From contig OX328097.1 in NCBI GenBank assembly GCA_946811185.2, positions 5,442,242 to 5,506,241 of the forward strand: a stretch of DNA of 64,000 nt. Reading direction: 5' to 3'. Each line of letters begins with the position of its first letter. Position 1 is the stretch's first letter. The notes below the pieces were generated by a model. The model had not been told where the DNA came from and did no database searches. It saw nothing but the letters and a program-made list of their open reading frames with translations. Of this stretch, positions 20,811 through 32,244 are shown one piece after another. The stretch comes from Hippopus hippopus (lineage: Eukaryota; Mollusca; Bivalvia; Cardiida; Cardiidae). Made by a program: the position numbers and the translations under genes.

Positions 20811-21046
20811 TACCATGTTCTGGTAAAAGGGGGCTTGATGCATCCCCGTGAGGTATTGTCCCGAGCTGGTCATCACATACCTACAGATCCATAACAACCG
20901 TCTGAATCATGAGATAGACTGGTCCTATGACATGCAGAAAATTGACCAATCATAAAATGTTTTGGCCTAGATCAGCCTGCGCAGGCTGACCGTGGTTGAT
21001 ACTTTTTGCAGATGCATTAAGCCCCCTTTTCAGAGCATGGTCCATA
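20811..21046 (-). mobile_element. F-family MITE
   Basis: Ends ACCATGTTCTGGTAAAAGGG and CCCTTTTCAGAGCATGGTCC. Central hairpin GATCAGCCTGCGCAGGCTGA. Confidence 0.8.
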
Positions 21047-21055
21047 TTTATTGTT

Positions 21056-21962
21056 TTTTAGCTCACCTGAGCACGAAATGCTCAAGGGAAGCTTTTGTGA
21101 TCGTGCTGTGATCGTCCGGCGTCCTTCGTGCGTCGTGCGGTCTTCAACAATTACCTGTGTGCACTCTAGAGGCCACATTTTCAGAGTGTCACACATGAAG
21201 CGTTTTCAGAATGTTTGTCCTGATGTTATCTCGAACATGTTTGAAATATGGTCACATCAGATCAAAAAGTAGGTCAGTGATTCAAATCTTTATAAAACCT
21301 TGTGTGCACACTCTAGAAGCAACATCTTTGGCCTTAAACTGATCAAACTCGGTCAGAACGTTTGTCTTGATAATATCTCGAACTAGTTGGAAATAGGGTA
21401 ACTTTCGGTCAAAAAGTAGGTCACTCGGCCAAATCTTTATAAAAACCTTGTGTGCACTTTAGAGGCCACATCTTAAGCACTTAACTCACGAAACTTGATC
21501 AGAATGTTTGTCTTGATGATATCCCGTACAAGTCTTAAATTGGGTCACTTTTGGTAAAAAAGTAGGTCACTGGGCCAAACGTTAATAAAACGTTGTGTGC
21601 ACTTTAAAGGCCACATTTTCAATCAGATGCTCATAAAACTTGGTCAGAATCTTTGTCTTGATATCTATGTCAAGTTTGAAATTTGGTCAAAATTGCTCAG
21701 CTAAATCTTAAAAAAACATTGTGTAAACTCTAGAGGCCGCATTTTGAGCTTGAAACTCGTGAAACTTGATCAGAATGTTTGTCTTGACGATATCTCAGAC
21801 AAATTCCAAATTGGGGCACACTGTGTTAAATAGTAGATCAGTGGATCAAATCATAGAAAAAACCTTATGTGTACTCTAGACGCCACATTTTCAGTCCTAA
21901 ACTCATGAAAATAATGTGGCCAGAATGCTATTCTTGATGAAAAGAAGGTAATTGGGACAAAT
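21056..21962 (+). repeat. L-family repeat with about 140-bp internal units
   Basis: Starts TTTAGCTCACCTGAGCACGA. Inside, phrases such as TGTGCACTCTAGAGGCCACA and CAGAATGTTTGTCTTGATGA recur at about 140-bp spacing five to six times. It is the same type of element as 52753-54396 but with unrelated unit sequence. Confidence 0.75.
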
Positions 21963-22075
21963 ATAGACTACACCAGTACTCGCGATGTAGTGGACACCCT
22001 TTCCCGGGAATCGAACTGCAGACGCTCTACATCACAACCACGGACACCAAGAAAGAGCTGATTGGCATAATCAAA
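21963..22075 (-). mobile_element. tRNA-headed SINE, type 2
   Basis: On the minus strand: TGGTTGTGATGTAGAG (box A-like), then CAGTTCGATTCCCGGG (box B), ending CTGGTGTAGT. A relative is at 63560-63715. Confidence 0.7.
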
Positions 22076-22326
22076 AGCGCGTTTTTTTCTAAACGAAAGC
22101 ACGGAAAATTATGTAATGTATGGGCGGATGCGGATTTATATGTTCCAGTAATTCATGTCTGACTGGTATACACAAATGACAGAAATGATAATGACAGCAC
22201 TTGAAAGACCCGTCAACAAAGACATCTTCCCTAGAATTTTAAAGGTTTGTTGCATCTAAAACTGTAACCATTCCCTAATCTGAAATATTTACCAGCAAGG
22301 CATATGATTATTTTATTAGTCGATCG

Positions 22327-22460
22327 ACTATGCTCTGTCAAAAGGGGGCTTAATGCATCTGCAAAAAGTATCGACTCATGTCAGACTGCGCAGGCTGGCA
22401 TAAGTCGAAACTTTTTGCTATTTGTAAATTTCCTGCATATTTAAGGACCATTTCACCATG
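22327..22460 (+). mobile_element. F-family MITE, 5' half
   Basis: ATGCTCTGTCAAAAGGGGGC start and a central hairpin, stopping after the AAGGACC phrase. Confidence 0.75.
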
Positions 22461-23049
22461 CCTGCAAAGCATGAAATGCATTTTATATCCGTCGTAATCT
22501 GTGCAACCTTGCAGCCGTCAGGGGCAACATTTTGCAAGAAGAGACTAGAGACCTTCTCACAGACAAAATTCATCATTTTAAGTCACATTTAATTTCTCGT
22601 CTACAAAAGCTTTCAATTCGGAAAAGTCTAAAATTTTGTCTTTTGGTAAAGAATTAAGCGATTAAAGACGTCGTAACACTGAAGGCGGACAACATAATTT
22701 TTCTTTGTCTGCCGTGACAAGGAAATTTCAATACCGCAGTAAATATGTTGAACGAACGTGATTGGTCAACGAAATCTGAATATCAGCTTTGAAGTAACAG
22801 CGTGATGCTAAAAACAATTTTGACCAATCAGATTCTTCCACCGTGGCAGATTTATTGATACTAATCCACCAGTTTCGTTCTTATATACCAGGTTGATGAT
22901 TAGATAATAGCAGAACACGATAAATGCAACGAACTTTTCCAGTCGAGTTTAGAAATATACATGTGAAACATAATGACTAATGACTCTAGTTAATAAGCAC
23001 CAGGTGGCTCTCACAACTATCAGACCTTTGATTCTTAATCCATATTCAT
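22461..23049. other. E-family fragment and unassigned sequence
   Basis: 22560-22657 is an E-family A arm (CGTCTACAAAAGCTTTCAATT to GGTAAAGAATTAA). The rest shows nothing coding. Confidence 0.55.
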
Positions 23050-23281
23050 TTAACCCCTTTACCATACAATCCCGAGTTTAAACAACCCTTAGGAAGGAGG
23101 CTTTTGAAAACATTATGGGAAAAGGAGAAAATGCTGGTGACCAGCATTTTCTCCTTCTCCCATAATGTTTTTCACCCTTTCAGAGACAAATTCTACCATG
23201 GAAGCAGTATTTAGATCTAATTTATCGTATGCAAATGCTTTGCATTTGGACATCTCCAAAATTTTGTTGTTTCTTAAGTAT
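23050..23281 (-). mobile_element. E-family MITE
   Basis: Full length, with TTAACCCCTTTACC start and palindrome centre GGTGACC. The right TTAA is degraded to CTTAAG. Confidence 0.88.
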
Positions 23282-23283
23282 TA

Positions 23284-23392
23284 CGACCCCTAACTCATCG
23301 GTAAATATCGTGTAACATCGACGTTTTCGTAAAGGCTATTCGACCAATCTCGGCAGCTTCCGTATTTTAATATGAGAGTTAAGGGGCGTAGA
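23284..23392 (-). mobile_element. Small TIR element (107-bp family), single unit
   Basis: CCCCTAACTC and GAGTTAAGGGGC face each other about 107 bp apart. The same unit, inverted, is present three times in tandem at 59879-60190. Confidence 0.75.
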
Positions 23393-23563
23393 CCTTAAAT
23401 AGGTATAATACATAATGATTATTATAACAGAATCCCCTGACCTTTAGTTTCAGTTAACAGTAGAGAAATTCCACTTATGGCTCTAGATTACGACGTACTA
23501 TCAGTCATTGAAATGAAATTGGTTGCAGGTACAGTAATACACTCATGATAGCTCGTAGGCTTT

Positions 23564-23798
23564 TTAATCCTTTACAAAAAGAAAATCGAGTTGTACGACC
23601 CTGAGAGAAATGGCTTTTGAAAACACCATAGGAAAAAAGGAAAATGCTGGTTACCAGTATTTTCTATTTTTTTTCGGAATGTTTATCCCTCTTTTAAAGA
23701 CAAAGTCCATCATTTGAGCAGCATTTCAATTGTATTCTGCTCGTGTATTAGATAGCCCATGGACGGGTTTGATATTTTCTCGTGTGGTAAAGGATTAA
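23564..23798 (-). mobile_element. E-family MITE
   Basis: Diverged copy with palindrome centre GGTTACC, ending GTGTGGTAAAGGATTAA. Confidence 0.78.
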
Positions 23799-24027
23799 AT
23801 CTTAAGTCAACAAAATATTTCAAATGGTATTGCAAACATATCCAGATCTAGTGATGGCATTGAAATGGGGGGTGGGGGGTGGGAATAAGAATCTGTCTAG
23901 ATGTAAGTAAAGTTGTCAATGTAAGAGATCTACCAGATCTGACTTTATATCATGAGCTTGTTCATTATTGACGCAGGTGAAGTACATTTATGGTTTTCTT
24001 TGCTCCTGTATAAACTGTAAACTAGTT

Positions 24028-24443
24028 TTCTACGGAATCCTAGAGGGGCCACAAAAAACAAATCTTTAACTATTGTTGCTAGGCCTATCTAAGGAATCCT
24101 GTAGGGGCCGCCAAAGCCACGCATTAACTAGTGTTTATCTACGCAAACCTAATGGGGTCACCCTAAACCTCGCATTAACTAGTGTAGTTATCTACGGAAT
24201 CCTTGTGGGGCCATCCAAAACATGGCTTTAACTAGAGTAGTCATCAACGGAATCCTAAAGGAGATATCAAAACCTCGCATTAACTAATGAAGTTATCTAC
24301 GCAAACCTAAAGGGGTCACCCAAAACCTTGCATGCCTAGACATGCGAGGTTTTTGATGGCCCCTTTAGCATTCCATGATTTTTAAAGCGTTAGACATACG
24401 AGGTTTTAGGTGGCCGCTTTAGGGTTCCGTAGAACTTTATCGT
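24028..24443. repeat. Short tandem repeat with terminal inverted units
   Basis: Six units of about 50-62 bp (CTACGGAATCCTAGAGGGGCC, CTACGCAAACCTAATGGGGTC and variants, with CGCATTAACTAGTG between them) are followed at 24335-24443 by two units in inverse orientation (CATGCGAGGTTTTTGATGGC). The whole can fold back. Confidence 0.8.
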
Positions 24444-24478
24444 CTAACTCATTACCTCCTGCATGCACAAGTTTCCTT

Positions 24479-24873
24479 TTAACTCTTCACCACACACAAA
24501 AATAGAGTAAACTTGTCGAAATTCAAAGCGTGGTCATGAGATGACAATTTATATGTTGTTGAAATGATTGAATTTGTTTTGGATGTGGTAGGCAACATTG
24601 TGGGATAAGAAAAAAATGCTGGTTTTCAGCATTACCCAGGGTCGTTAACCTTTTACCACACAATCCCGAATTTTAACGACCCTGAGAAAAAAAGCCTTTT
24701 GAAAACATTGTAGGAAAAGGAGAAAATGCTGGTAACCAGCATTTTCTCCTTTTCCCACAATGTTTTCTACCCTTCCAAAACAATTTTCAGTTTTTGAGCC
24801 ATATTTATTTTGTCGTCTGTAAATGCTTTCAATTTGGGCCAGTCTATAATTTTGTTGTTTGGTAAAGAGTTAA
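24479..24873. mobile_element. Two E-family MITEs joined at a shared TTAA
   Basis: 24479-24648 is a plus-oriented copy lacking most of its second half. 24645-24873 is a full minus copy with a perfect palindrome around GGTAACC at 24732. They share the TTAA at 24645-24648. Confidence 0.88.
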
Positions 24874-25066
24874 ATTCGAGATTCTTTGAAAAAGAGTGTT
24901 AATGCACAACACATTTAAAAACGCTGTGGAAAAGGAGATATTGCTCGTAACTTCTGTGGAAAAGGAGATATTGCTCGTAACATCTTTGCAACAGTTTCAA
25001 TTACGTATATTTACGATTAAACTTATATCAATGAGCCATGCATCTGCGAGAGAGAGAGAGAAAACT

Positions 25067-25262
25067 ATCGACACAAGTGAGTCTTCGCAGGCTGACCTGG
25101 TCGAACCGTTTTGCCATCGGTCAATTTTCTGCACATAAAAGGACCGGTCTACCTCATGAGTCTGTAGACAAAATGGATTTTATGATTCCATAATACTGTG
25201 GTGACTTGCTTGGTATAATGCATCACGGAGATGCATTGAACCCTCTTTTGCCAGAGCATGTC
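25067..25262 (+). mobile_element. F-family MITE, left end lost
   Basis: Hairpin half GCAGGCTGACCTGG, AAGGACC, AAATGGATTTTATG, and the end CTTTTGCCAGAGCATG. Confidence 0.7.
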
Positions 25263-26294
25263 ATATCTATTAATCCTATTAATTACGAGAATGCTTTTCC
25301 AGTTCCTACTAGTATCTGCTTGAAACAGGAATAGATCTAAGTTTAAATACGATCCATGATGAAGATTGTTTTAACTAAAAGTCTGGATAGATCTAGCTCC
25401 CTTTAAGGTTCGGATCTTTATGGATCTAGATAAACGTAAAAAAAAATGCAAAAATTGCATTTTTGCCTTTAGCCAGAATAATTTCAACAAGCGGTCTCCA
25501 GACTATAGCGTGTTTATTGTTTTGATATCTCAGTTAAGATATCGGTTTTGTAACAATTTGCCAATGTTTCTATTATTACTTTTATGTACAGCATCACCCT
25601 GTCAGGCAAGCCTCACGTGTACGTGTTTCATGAGTGTAAATATCTGCAGTGATTTATAAACAGTCTTCTTGTTGGCAAGCTGAATGTATGTGAGTGATTG
25701 ATCAGAGTATTTTTGCATGTCCGATGCAGCTCTGTGTGTTAAAACATTCTCGGTGAAAGAGATAGACAAATATGAAAGCAGATGAAAGGAGTATTGGTTT
25801 TAAAATCGTTCATCCGCAGGTAATTTCCATAGATCTATTTATAGGTGTAGGTCTAGTCTAAGTTATCCTGAAGGCTTATTTATAAGATCATTCTTGTTAC
25901 AGCTATATCCCATGTATTACAGATAGGTCTGAGCCTATATTTTATGTCCATATTTTTCATCACTCATTACAGTTGTTGGCCAGACTGATGCAAGAATTCA
26001 TAACCATCAGCGCAACAAGAGGGTCATGACGGCCCTTGATCGCTCACCTCCTAAGTTGCATCTAAAACTACTGGGCTGAGTATAAAATTTGAGAAATCAG
26101 ATCTATACGGAATTGATTTGATGTACCTCACAGAATTTTTAATTTTTTCTTTTCTTCCCCTTAGTAATTAATATTCTTTATTTCTTGTTGTTATACTTGC
26201 CAAAGCTGTAATGAAATCTTAAGTTTGAGCAAAATCTCAGCAAGTTTTTGATTTAGAAGTATGGATCCACTCCTGTACCATTTGAGAGTATTAG
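25263..26294. other. No gene recognised
   Basis: A 79-codon frame at 25420-25659 has a hydrophobic run (FLLLLLCTASPCQ) but no splice or family support. At 25990-26060 AACAAGAGGGTCATGACGGC is an L-family end. Confidence 0.5.
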
Positions 26295-26611
26295 AATTGA
26301 TTGATTGATTGTATGGTGTTTAAATGCCCTGGTTTTCAACATTATTCAACATTATTCATGGCAGCCAGTGAACCTATCTATGCTTTCCTGGAGTCTCTTT
26401 TACTCGTATTCAACACAATTTTCTTTCCAAGCCACTGGCTGTTTTCCCACACAACCATAGTCAAAACAATGGTCAGCGGTGGGAGAGGAATGCATCTTGT
26501 CACAATGACTATCATTAATCCTCGGAAAGAAATTGGCCGAGCCAGGGATTGAACACACGACCCCCTGTTCTCAAGTCCTGCACGTTACCGACTGAGCTAT
26601 GGGGCCCGGCG
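26295..26611 (-). mobile_element. tRNA-headed SINE, type 1
   Basis: Inverted full copy: the ATTGATTGATTG tail is first. The head at 26550-26609 reads (minus) GGGCCCCATAGCTCAGTCGG, then a box B-like sequence at about 26545. Confidence 0.85.
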
Positions 26612-26864
26612 AGAGTATACAATTTCTTCCAAGCTGCAAAGACACTGGGCTGTATCATTGAAAGATTGATTGAGTGGTGTTTTTTTTTTGCAGCTCTCAA
26701 CATCACTTAAGTCACATTGATCACAAAGATAGTTTGCTTTCCCATGCGCTACCTAGGTAACACCAGACCTAGACTGAGACTGAGGTGCCTTGCCCAAGGA
26801 CACTTTCATGATAACACAAATACCTCATGTAAGAAATAAGACATGACCTATTGATAACTAATTC

Positions 26865-27076
26865 TTAACATTAGAGCACGAAGTAAACCCATCAGACATT
26901 TTCAGTTGAACAATAAGACCTAAATAATTACAATTTCATGGGTGCTTTTGTCTATTGAGATTTAGCAAAGTAGATAGTGTTGATCAAAGATCAGACTGCA
27001 CGTTTTGTGTAGTCTGATCTTGATCTTCACTGACAGCAAAGGCAACTAATCAGAAAAGGCACTTTCAGGGCTAACA
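26865..27076 (+). mobile_element. G-family element, full length
   Basis: Outer inverted repeat TTAACATTAGAGCAC facing GCACTTTCAGGGCTAA. The inner palindrome AAGATCAGACTGCACG is at 26983-27020. Confidence 0.75.
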
Positions 27077-27088
27077 AGTGATCTATGA

Positions 27089-27191
27089 GAATATTTTCTA
27101 CCCTGTATTGTTTGAGTCACAGTATATTTGTAGTTTGCTATTGCTTTCATTATGGATATATCTAAAATTTTGTCATCTAGTAAAGGGTTAA
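27089..27191 (-). mobile_element. E-family MITE, A arm only
   Basis: TTTTCTACCCTG through GCTTTCATTATGGATATATC to AGTAAAGGGTTAA. Confidence 0.65.
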
Positions 27192-27253
27192 ACATTGTAA
27201 AAAATATGACATTGACAGAGCACAAAAGTACCATATCAGTCACAACATGATGC

Positions 27254-27443
27254 AGAGCTCCAGATAGAGGGAGTGATTTTGATTTCAAAATTGAAAATAT
27301 TAATTATTCTCCACTAAACCCTATGATGTGGGTACTCATTAGAATCGTCTCATTGAGACGATTCTAATGAGTACCCACAACATAGGGTTTCGAAGAGAAA
27401 TAATAACTTTAGAATATCATCACTCCCTCTTATCTGGAGCTCT
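27254..27443. mobile_element. Foldback element of 190 bp, nearly fully palindromic
   Basis: AGAGCTCCAGAT and ATCTGGAGCTCT close the element. The inner 27323-27388 is an almost perfect inverted repeat (CCCTATGATGTGGGTACTCA, centre CTCATTGAGACG). No other copy is seen in the window. Confidence 0.85.
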
Positions 27444-27479
27444 GAATTGATGTTTTTGTGTAACAACTTCCTTTCTCTC

Positions 27480-28033
27480 TGTAACTCTTCACCAAATGTT
27501 TAAATTTTAGACTGATCCATTTTGAAGTATTTGTAGATGACACATTTAATGCAGCTCAAAGAATAAGTTTGTCGTTTAAGCCTTTACAACACAAATTGGA
27601 GTTTAAATGACATTGGTCACTAAGGCTGTTTAAAATATTGTGGGAAAAGGAGAAAATAATGATAACTGACATTTTTTCATTTTCCCATAATGTTTTACTA
27701 CCTTTTCACAAAGAAATTACATCATTTGTGCTGCATGTAATTTTTAATCTGCAAATGCATTTACCTTGAATGAGTCTAAAATTTTGCTGTATGGTATGGT
27801 GAACTCCTCACCATACAATAAGATTGAATTTTTGGAATTGCCTCCATTGAGGTATTTGTAGAAGACAAATTAAATAGGGTTCAAAGTATCTGATACAAGA
27901 TTTGTCGTTGAAAAGGTGAAAAACATTGTTTGAAAAGAAGAAATATGCTAGATACCAGCCCCTTTTTCCCTCCTTTTCACATGATATTTTCAAAAGCCTT
28001 CTACCTCAGGGGTGACTGTTGGTAATGGATTGA
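27480..28033. mobile_element. Three consecutive E-family MITEs
   Basis: 27480-27576 is a truncated plus copy, 27577-27803 a minus copy and 27803-28033 a plus copy. All are diverged, with weak palindromes, and so are older than most. Confidence 0.7.
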
Positions 28034-28401
28034 ATGAGCTGAATAGACATACTAAGTAGTTAGGCCAAAACTCATATGACATATCAAGGCCAATTATGAG
28101 GTTAAATTGATTGCATACCCTGGGGGCAAGTGCATCTCTGACCTTGGTCGATCTCGCTAGCTTGATCCATCGTTGTACATGCTTTTCACAAACCACAAAA
28201 ATATTGAAAAGAAAAAAGCTATCCTTTTAAATGAATTGAAAACATCTAAGGAAATGGAGCAATTTCTTGTCACAAGGTCCTTTTATGCTATATGTTATAT
28301 TTCAAAAGACATGCTTGCGATGCTCTAAAATGAAGTGTTTGTACCGTATTGGATGAAAAAAGAAACTGGTGTATACAGGAAACTGTTAAAGTCTTGCCAA
28401 T
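28034..28401. other. No recognisable feature
   Basis: AT-rich, with only short chance frames. Confidence 0.5.
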
Positions 28402-28620
28402 GATTGATTGATTGTATGGTGTTTAACACCATTTTCAACACTATTTCAATTATATAGCCAGTGCACCTATCCATCCTTTCCTGGAATTTCTTTTACCAGT
28501 AGTCCGCACAATATTCTTTCCAAGCCACTGTCTGCCTTCTCACATAACCATCGTCGAAACAATGATCAGCGGTGAGAGAGGAATGAATCCTGTCGCAATG
28601 GCTATCTTCAATCTAAAGTC
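28402..28620 (-). mobile_element. tRNA-headed SINE, type 1, headless
   Basis: Starts with the TGATTGATTG tail and covers the body only (CAAGCCACTGTCTGCC; GGAATGAATCCTGTCGCAAT). Confidence 0.75.
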
Positions 28621-28640
28621 TTGCAGAACAATCCTATGTT

Positions 28641-28845
28641 TTAACTCTTTACCACACGACAAAATTTGGACTCAACCAAATTCATAACATGTGCAGACGA
28701 CAAAATATACGTTGCTCACCTGATGATTTCTGTCTTTAATAGTGTAGAAAACATTGTGGGGAAAGGAGAAAATGCTTGTTACTCGAAAAAAGTTTTCAAA
28801 AGCTTTCTTCTTCAGGATCATTTAAACTTAGGATTGTGTGCTTTA
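28641..28845 (+). mobile_element. E-family MITE, right hairpin arm deleted
   Basis: TTAACTCTTTACCACACGAC start. The hairpin stops at TGCTTGTTACTCG and the B arm follows. Confidence 0.78.
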
Positions 28846-28939
28846 GACTTAATGAAACGAAGAAAAAGGCTTTTGAAAACATTGAAGATAATAGAGAAAA
28901 ATGTTTGTTATCAGTATTTTGTCCTTTGAATTCATCCAC

Positions 28940-29062
28940 TAAATAGCGGAGAGTAAAATTCCAAGATCAGACCGTACTTCCTGTGGCTTCTTATCTTGAT
29001 TTTCATTGTCTACAAAAGGCAGTCTGATCTTTTGATCTACGGTGCCTACAAAATCAACTGAA
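28940..29062 (+). repeat. G-family palindrome
   Basis: AAGATCAGACCGTACTTCC faces GCAGTCTGATCTTTTGATCT, with extra sequence in the loop. Confidence 0.6.
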
Positions 29063-29082
29063 TGTGATCTCAGTGCTCCGTG

Positions 29083-29368
29083 AGTTCACTCTCTACCAAA
29101 TGACAAATTTTCAGACATGTCCAAATTCAAAGCATTTGCAGATGACAACCTAGATATGAGTAAAAAAAATGGTATATGTTTACGAAAGGGTAAAAAACAT
29201 TGTTAGAAAAGGAGAGAATGCTGGTAACCAGCATTTTCTCCTTTTTCCTTTCTACTTTTTTGTAACCTTTCATAGAAAAATCCAGTCATTTGAGCAATAT
29301 TTAATTTCTTGTCTGCAAATGCTTTGAGTTTGGACCAGTCTAAAATATTTTCATTTGGTAAAGAGCTA
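29083..29368. mobile_element. E-family MITE with two A arms
   Basis: Both outer arms are of the A type: left GTCCAAATTCAAAGCATTTG, right CAAATGCTTTGAGTTTGGAC. The whole 286 bp is therefore one long inverted repeat around GGTAACC at 29226. Normal copies have one A and one B arm. Confidence 0.85.
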
Positions 29369-29787
29369 AAAGCTGTCATTATAACCTTTGGACTATCAAA
29401 GCATGTCGCCAACCAACAAAATGTATATTATTTTTTTCTAGTCAACATACTCCCACTTGAAGAGGGGTTTGTCATCATTCACTTGGAAAACCATGTCTCA
29501 AAACAAAGGAAAATGTTTTCAATCAGTGATTTCTTCTTTTGTCATGGTGTTTTCTTATGCATTCTTGGATCAATCATTAGATCATGATTATCATCTAAAT
29601 CTTAGATCTTTAACTCTTTTCCTGCAGTTCAAAACTATAGATATAATTTGCAGAGAGTATCAAGCAAGATCAGCCTGCACATATGTGTAGTCTGATCTTG
29701 CTCTACAGTTTCTGCTGTGTGATCAGTAATTTTGGTCACATGAAGTCAGTTAAATGCCAATAAAGGTGATGGAATCTGTGTAACCGT
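29369..29787. other. G-family palindrome and unassigned sequence
   Basis: At 29663-29705, AAGATCAGCCTGCACATATG faces TGTGTAGTCTGATCTTGC. The rest shows nothing. Confidence 0.55.
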
Positions 29788-30081
29788 AAATAATTATCCC
29801 CAGCTGAAGGCGGAGGGATATAGTTGTAGCGTTGTCCATCCTTCCCTCCATCTGTCCTTCCGTCCGTCCGTTTGTGTATCCATCAGGGAGAAAACTCTCC
29901 AATACAATTGGATGGAATTTCGTTAAATTTTATACATGTGTACAATAATCCATTCCACCGATATACTTTTTGTTTTTGATTCGATGAAAAATGGCCGACT
30001 GGGAGCAATTTTAAGTTACGCGGTCAAGTAAATTTTTCGGCGGGGGATATCATTTCAACGAAATTGTTTGTTTGATTTGGT
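29788..30081 (+). repeat. Unnamed dispersed repeat with CCGT-rich tract
   Basis: AATTATCCCCAGCTGAAGGCGGAGGGATAT-type start and a TCCTTCCGTCCGTCCG tract at 29855-29870. This arrangement is common in mollusc repeats as I recall it. No coding. Confidence 0.45.
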
Positions 30082-30346
30082 TTTATAAATGTTTGTTTGT
30101 TTGTACTGGACTCTGCTTTAGCAGTTTAGGTCATACCATGGCAATCAGTGCTCCTACGCATGTGTTTCCCGGCTGTTTCACACCAGTAATGACACAACTT
30201 TCTTTCCAAGCCACTGACTGCTCTTCTCACATACATCAGAGGTGAGAGGCGAATTTTGGCCGAAAAGAAAGTTTGCCTCAACTGGTTATCAAACTCGCAA
30301 CCACCACAAGTCAGATATGCTTACCACTGAGCTACCCAGCTGAGCT
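30082..30346 (-). mobile_element. tRNA-headed SINE, diverged
   Basis: GTTTGTTTGTTTG tail, body phrase CAAGCCACTGACTGC, and a head on the minus strand reading GGGTAGCTCAGTGGTAAGC. Confidence 0.75.
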
Positions 30347-30373
30347 GGCACATAAAGGATTAAATAGGATGCT

Positions 30374-30602
30374 TTAACTCTTTACCAAACAATCCCGGGT
30401 TTTCATGACTCTGAGAAAGAAGCCTTTTGAAAATATTGTGGGGAAAGGAGAAAATGCTGTTAACTAGCATTTTCTCCTTTTCCCACAATGTTTTCCATCC
30501 TTCCCAGGACAAATTTCAATTTTTGAGTTACATTAATTTTGTCGTCTGCAAATGTTATGAATTTTGACCAGTCTAAAATTTTGTCGTTTGGTAAAGGGTT
30601 AA
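30374..30602 (-). mobile_element. E-family MITE
   Basis: Full length, TTAA to TTAA, with an intact A arm and palindrome (GTTAACTAGC centre). Confidence 0.9.
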
Positions 30603-30627
30603 AAATCTTCTGCAAGGTAATGTGTTT

Positions 30628-31728
30628 ACTCCTTACCAACAGACTTATAGGAAAAAGCTTTTGAAAACATTGTTGGAAAAGGAGAAAAGATGGCTACCAG
30701 CTTTTTCTCCTCTTCCGACAATGGTTTCTTTCCAAAAACAAATGCTCTCTGGAAAGCTTAGTTTTATATTAGGAACTGTTTATTGAAGTTCCATTTCCAT
30801 GATTAGGAGAGGCAGATGAAATGTTGAACATGAATTTAAAACCATCAGTAAGATTAAACTTTAACTCTTTACCAAATAACAAAATTTTAGATTTGCCCAA
30901 ATGGAAAGCATTTTAGGATGACATTATATGTGGATCAAATGACTGGATTTGTCTCTTAAAGGTTTGAAAAACATTGTGAAAAAAGGATAAAATTTTGCTT
31001 ACCAGCATTTTCTCCTTTTCCACAGTGTTTTCAAGAGATTCTTTCTTAGGGTGGTTAAAAGTCGGGGGAAAAGGAAAAACTGTTGTAATCAGCATTTTCT
31101 CCTTTTCCCACAATGTTTTCTACCATTCTGAAAACAAATTTCAATTTTTGGGTCACATTTACTTTGTCATCTGCAAATTCTGTAAATTTGGACAAGTCGA
31201 AAATTTTGTTGTTAGGAAAGAATTCATGCAAATGTTTATTACCATTCAAGTATGTTTTATATTACAACCTGGAAAAAGATTTTATATTGAAGTTCCATTT
31301 AGACTGTAATTAGGAGAGGCAGATGAGAGTTGGATATGAATTTAAAACCATTGGTAAGATTGAATTTAAATCTTTGGTAAGCGACAAAACTTTTTCACTT
31401 GCCCAAATTCAAAGCATTTAAAGACAACATTTAATTACATGTGGATCAAATGATTTGTTTTGCCTCTTATAGGTAAGAAAACATTTTGTGATAAGGAGAA
31501 AATGCTGCTCCTATTCCAATGTTTTCAACAGCTTTCTTTCTCAGGGTGGTTAGAAGTTGGGTTTATAAGTAGGAAAAAATGTTGGTAACCAGCATTTTTT
31601 CCTTTTCCCACAATGTTTTCTACTCTTCCAGAAACAAATATCCATTTTTTGAGTCACATTTATTTTGTCATATTGCAAATGCTTTCAGTTTGGACAAGTT
31701 TAAAATTTTGTTGTTTGGTGGAGGATTA
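30628..31728. mobile_element. E-family cluster containing a tandem duplication of about 500 bp
   Basis: 30628-30735 is a partial minus copy. 30852-31068 (plus) runs straight into 31069-31225 (minus, left half missing). The same fused pair recurs as 31365-31560 and 31571-31728. Shared flanking sequence (GAAGTTCCATTT, GGAGAGGCAGATGA, ATGAATTTAAAACCAT at 30785-30845 and 31285-31350) shows that the pair was duplicated as a block of about 500 bp. Confidence 0.82.
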
Positions 31729-31772
31729 AACAACAGATTTGCAGCAGATAATTTGATGCAAAACAATAGTAT

Positions 31773-32244
31773 TTAACTCTTTACCAAACGACAAAATGTT
31801 AGACTCTTCCAAATTGAAAGCATTTGCAGACGACAAAATAAAAGTGACTGAAAATTAGAAATTTGTTCAGGGGTGTGAAGAAAACATTGTGGGAAAAGGA
31901 GAAAATGCTGGTTACCAGCATTTTCTACTTTTCCCACAATGTTTTCAGAAGGCTTCTTTCTCAGGGTTCGTTAAAAGTCGAGATTGTGTGGTAAAGGGTT
32001 AACTCATTTGCATGATTAAATCTTTACCACACAACAAACTTTTAGACTTTTCCAGATTAAAAGCAATTGCAGATGACAATTCAAATACGGATGAACTGAT
32101 GGAATTCTCTAATACAAAGGTAGAAGACATTGTGGGAAAAGGAGTAAATGCTATTTACCAGTATTTTCTTCTTTAACAGCTACATTTTCCAAAGCTTTCT
32201 TCCTAAGGGTTGTTAAAACTCAGAATTGTGTGGTAATGGATTAA
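31773..32244 (+). mobile_element. Two E-family MITEs (31773-32002 and 32016-32244)
   Basis: Same orientation, 13 bp apart. The first has an intact hairpin at GGTTACC. The second is eroded (CTATTTACCAGTA). Confidence 0.88.

Noticed and set aside
25420..25659. 79-codon frame with a hydrophobic stretch
   Set aside because: No splice signals, homology or codon signal. Likely chance.
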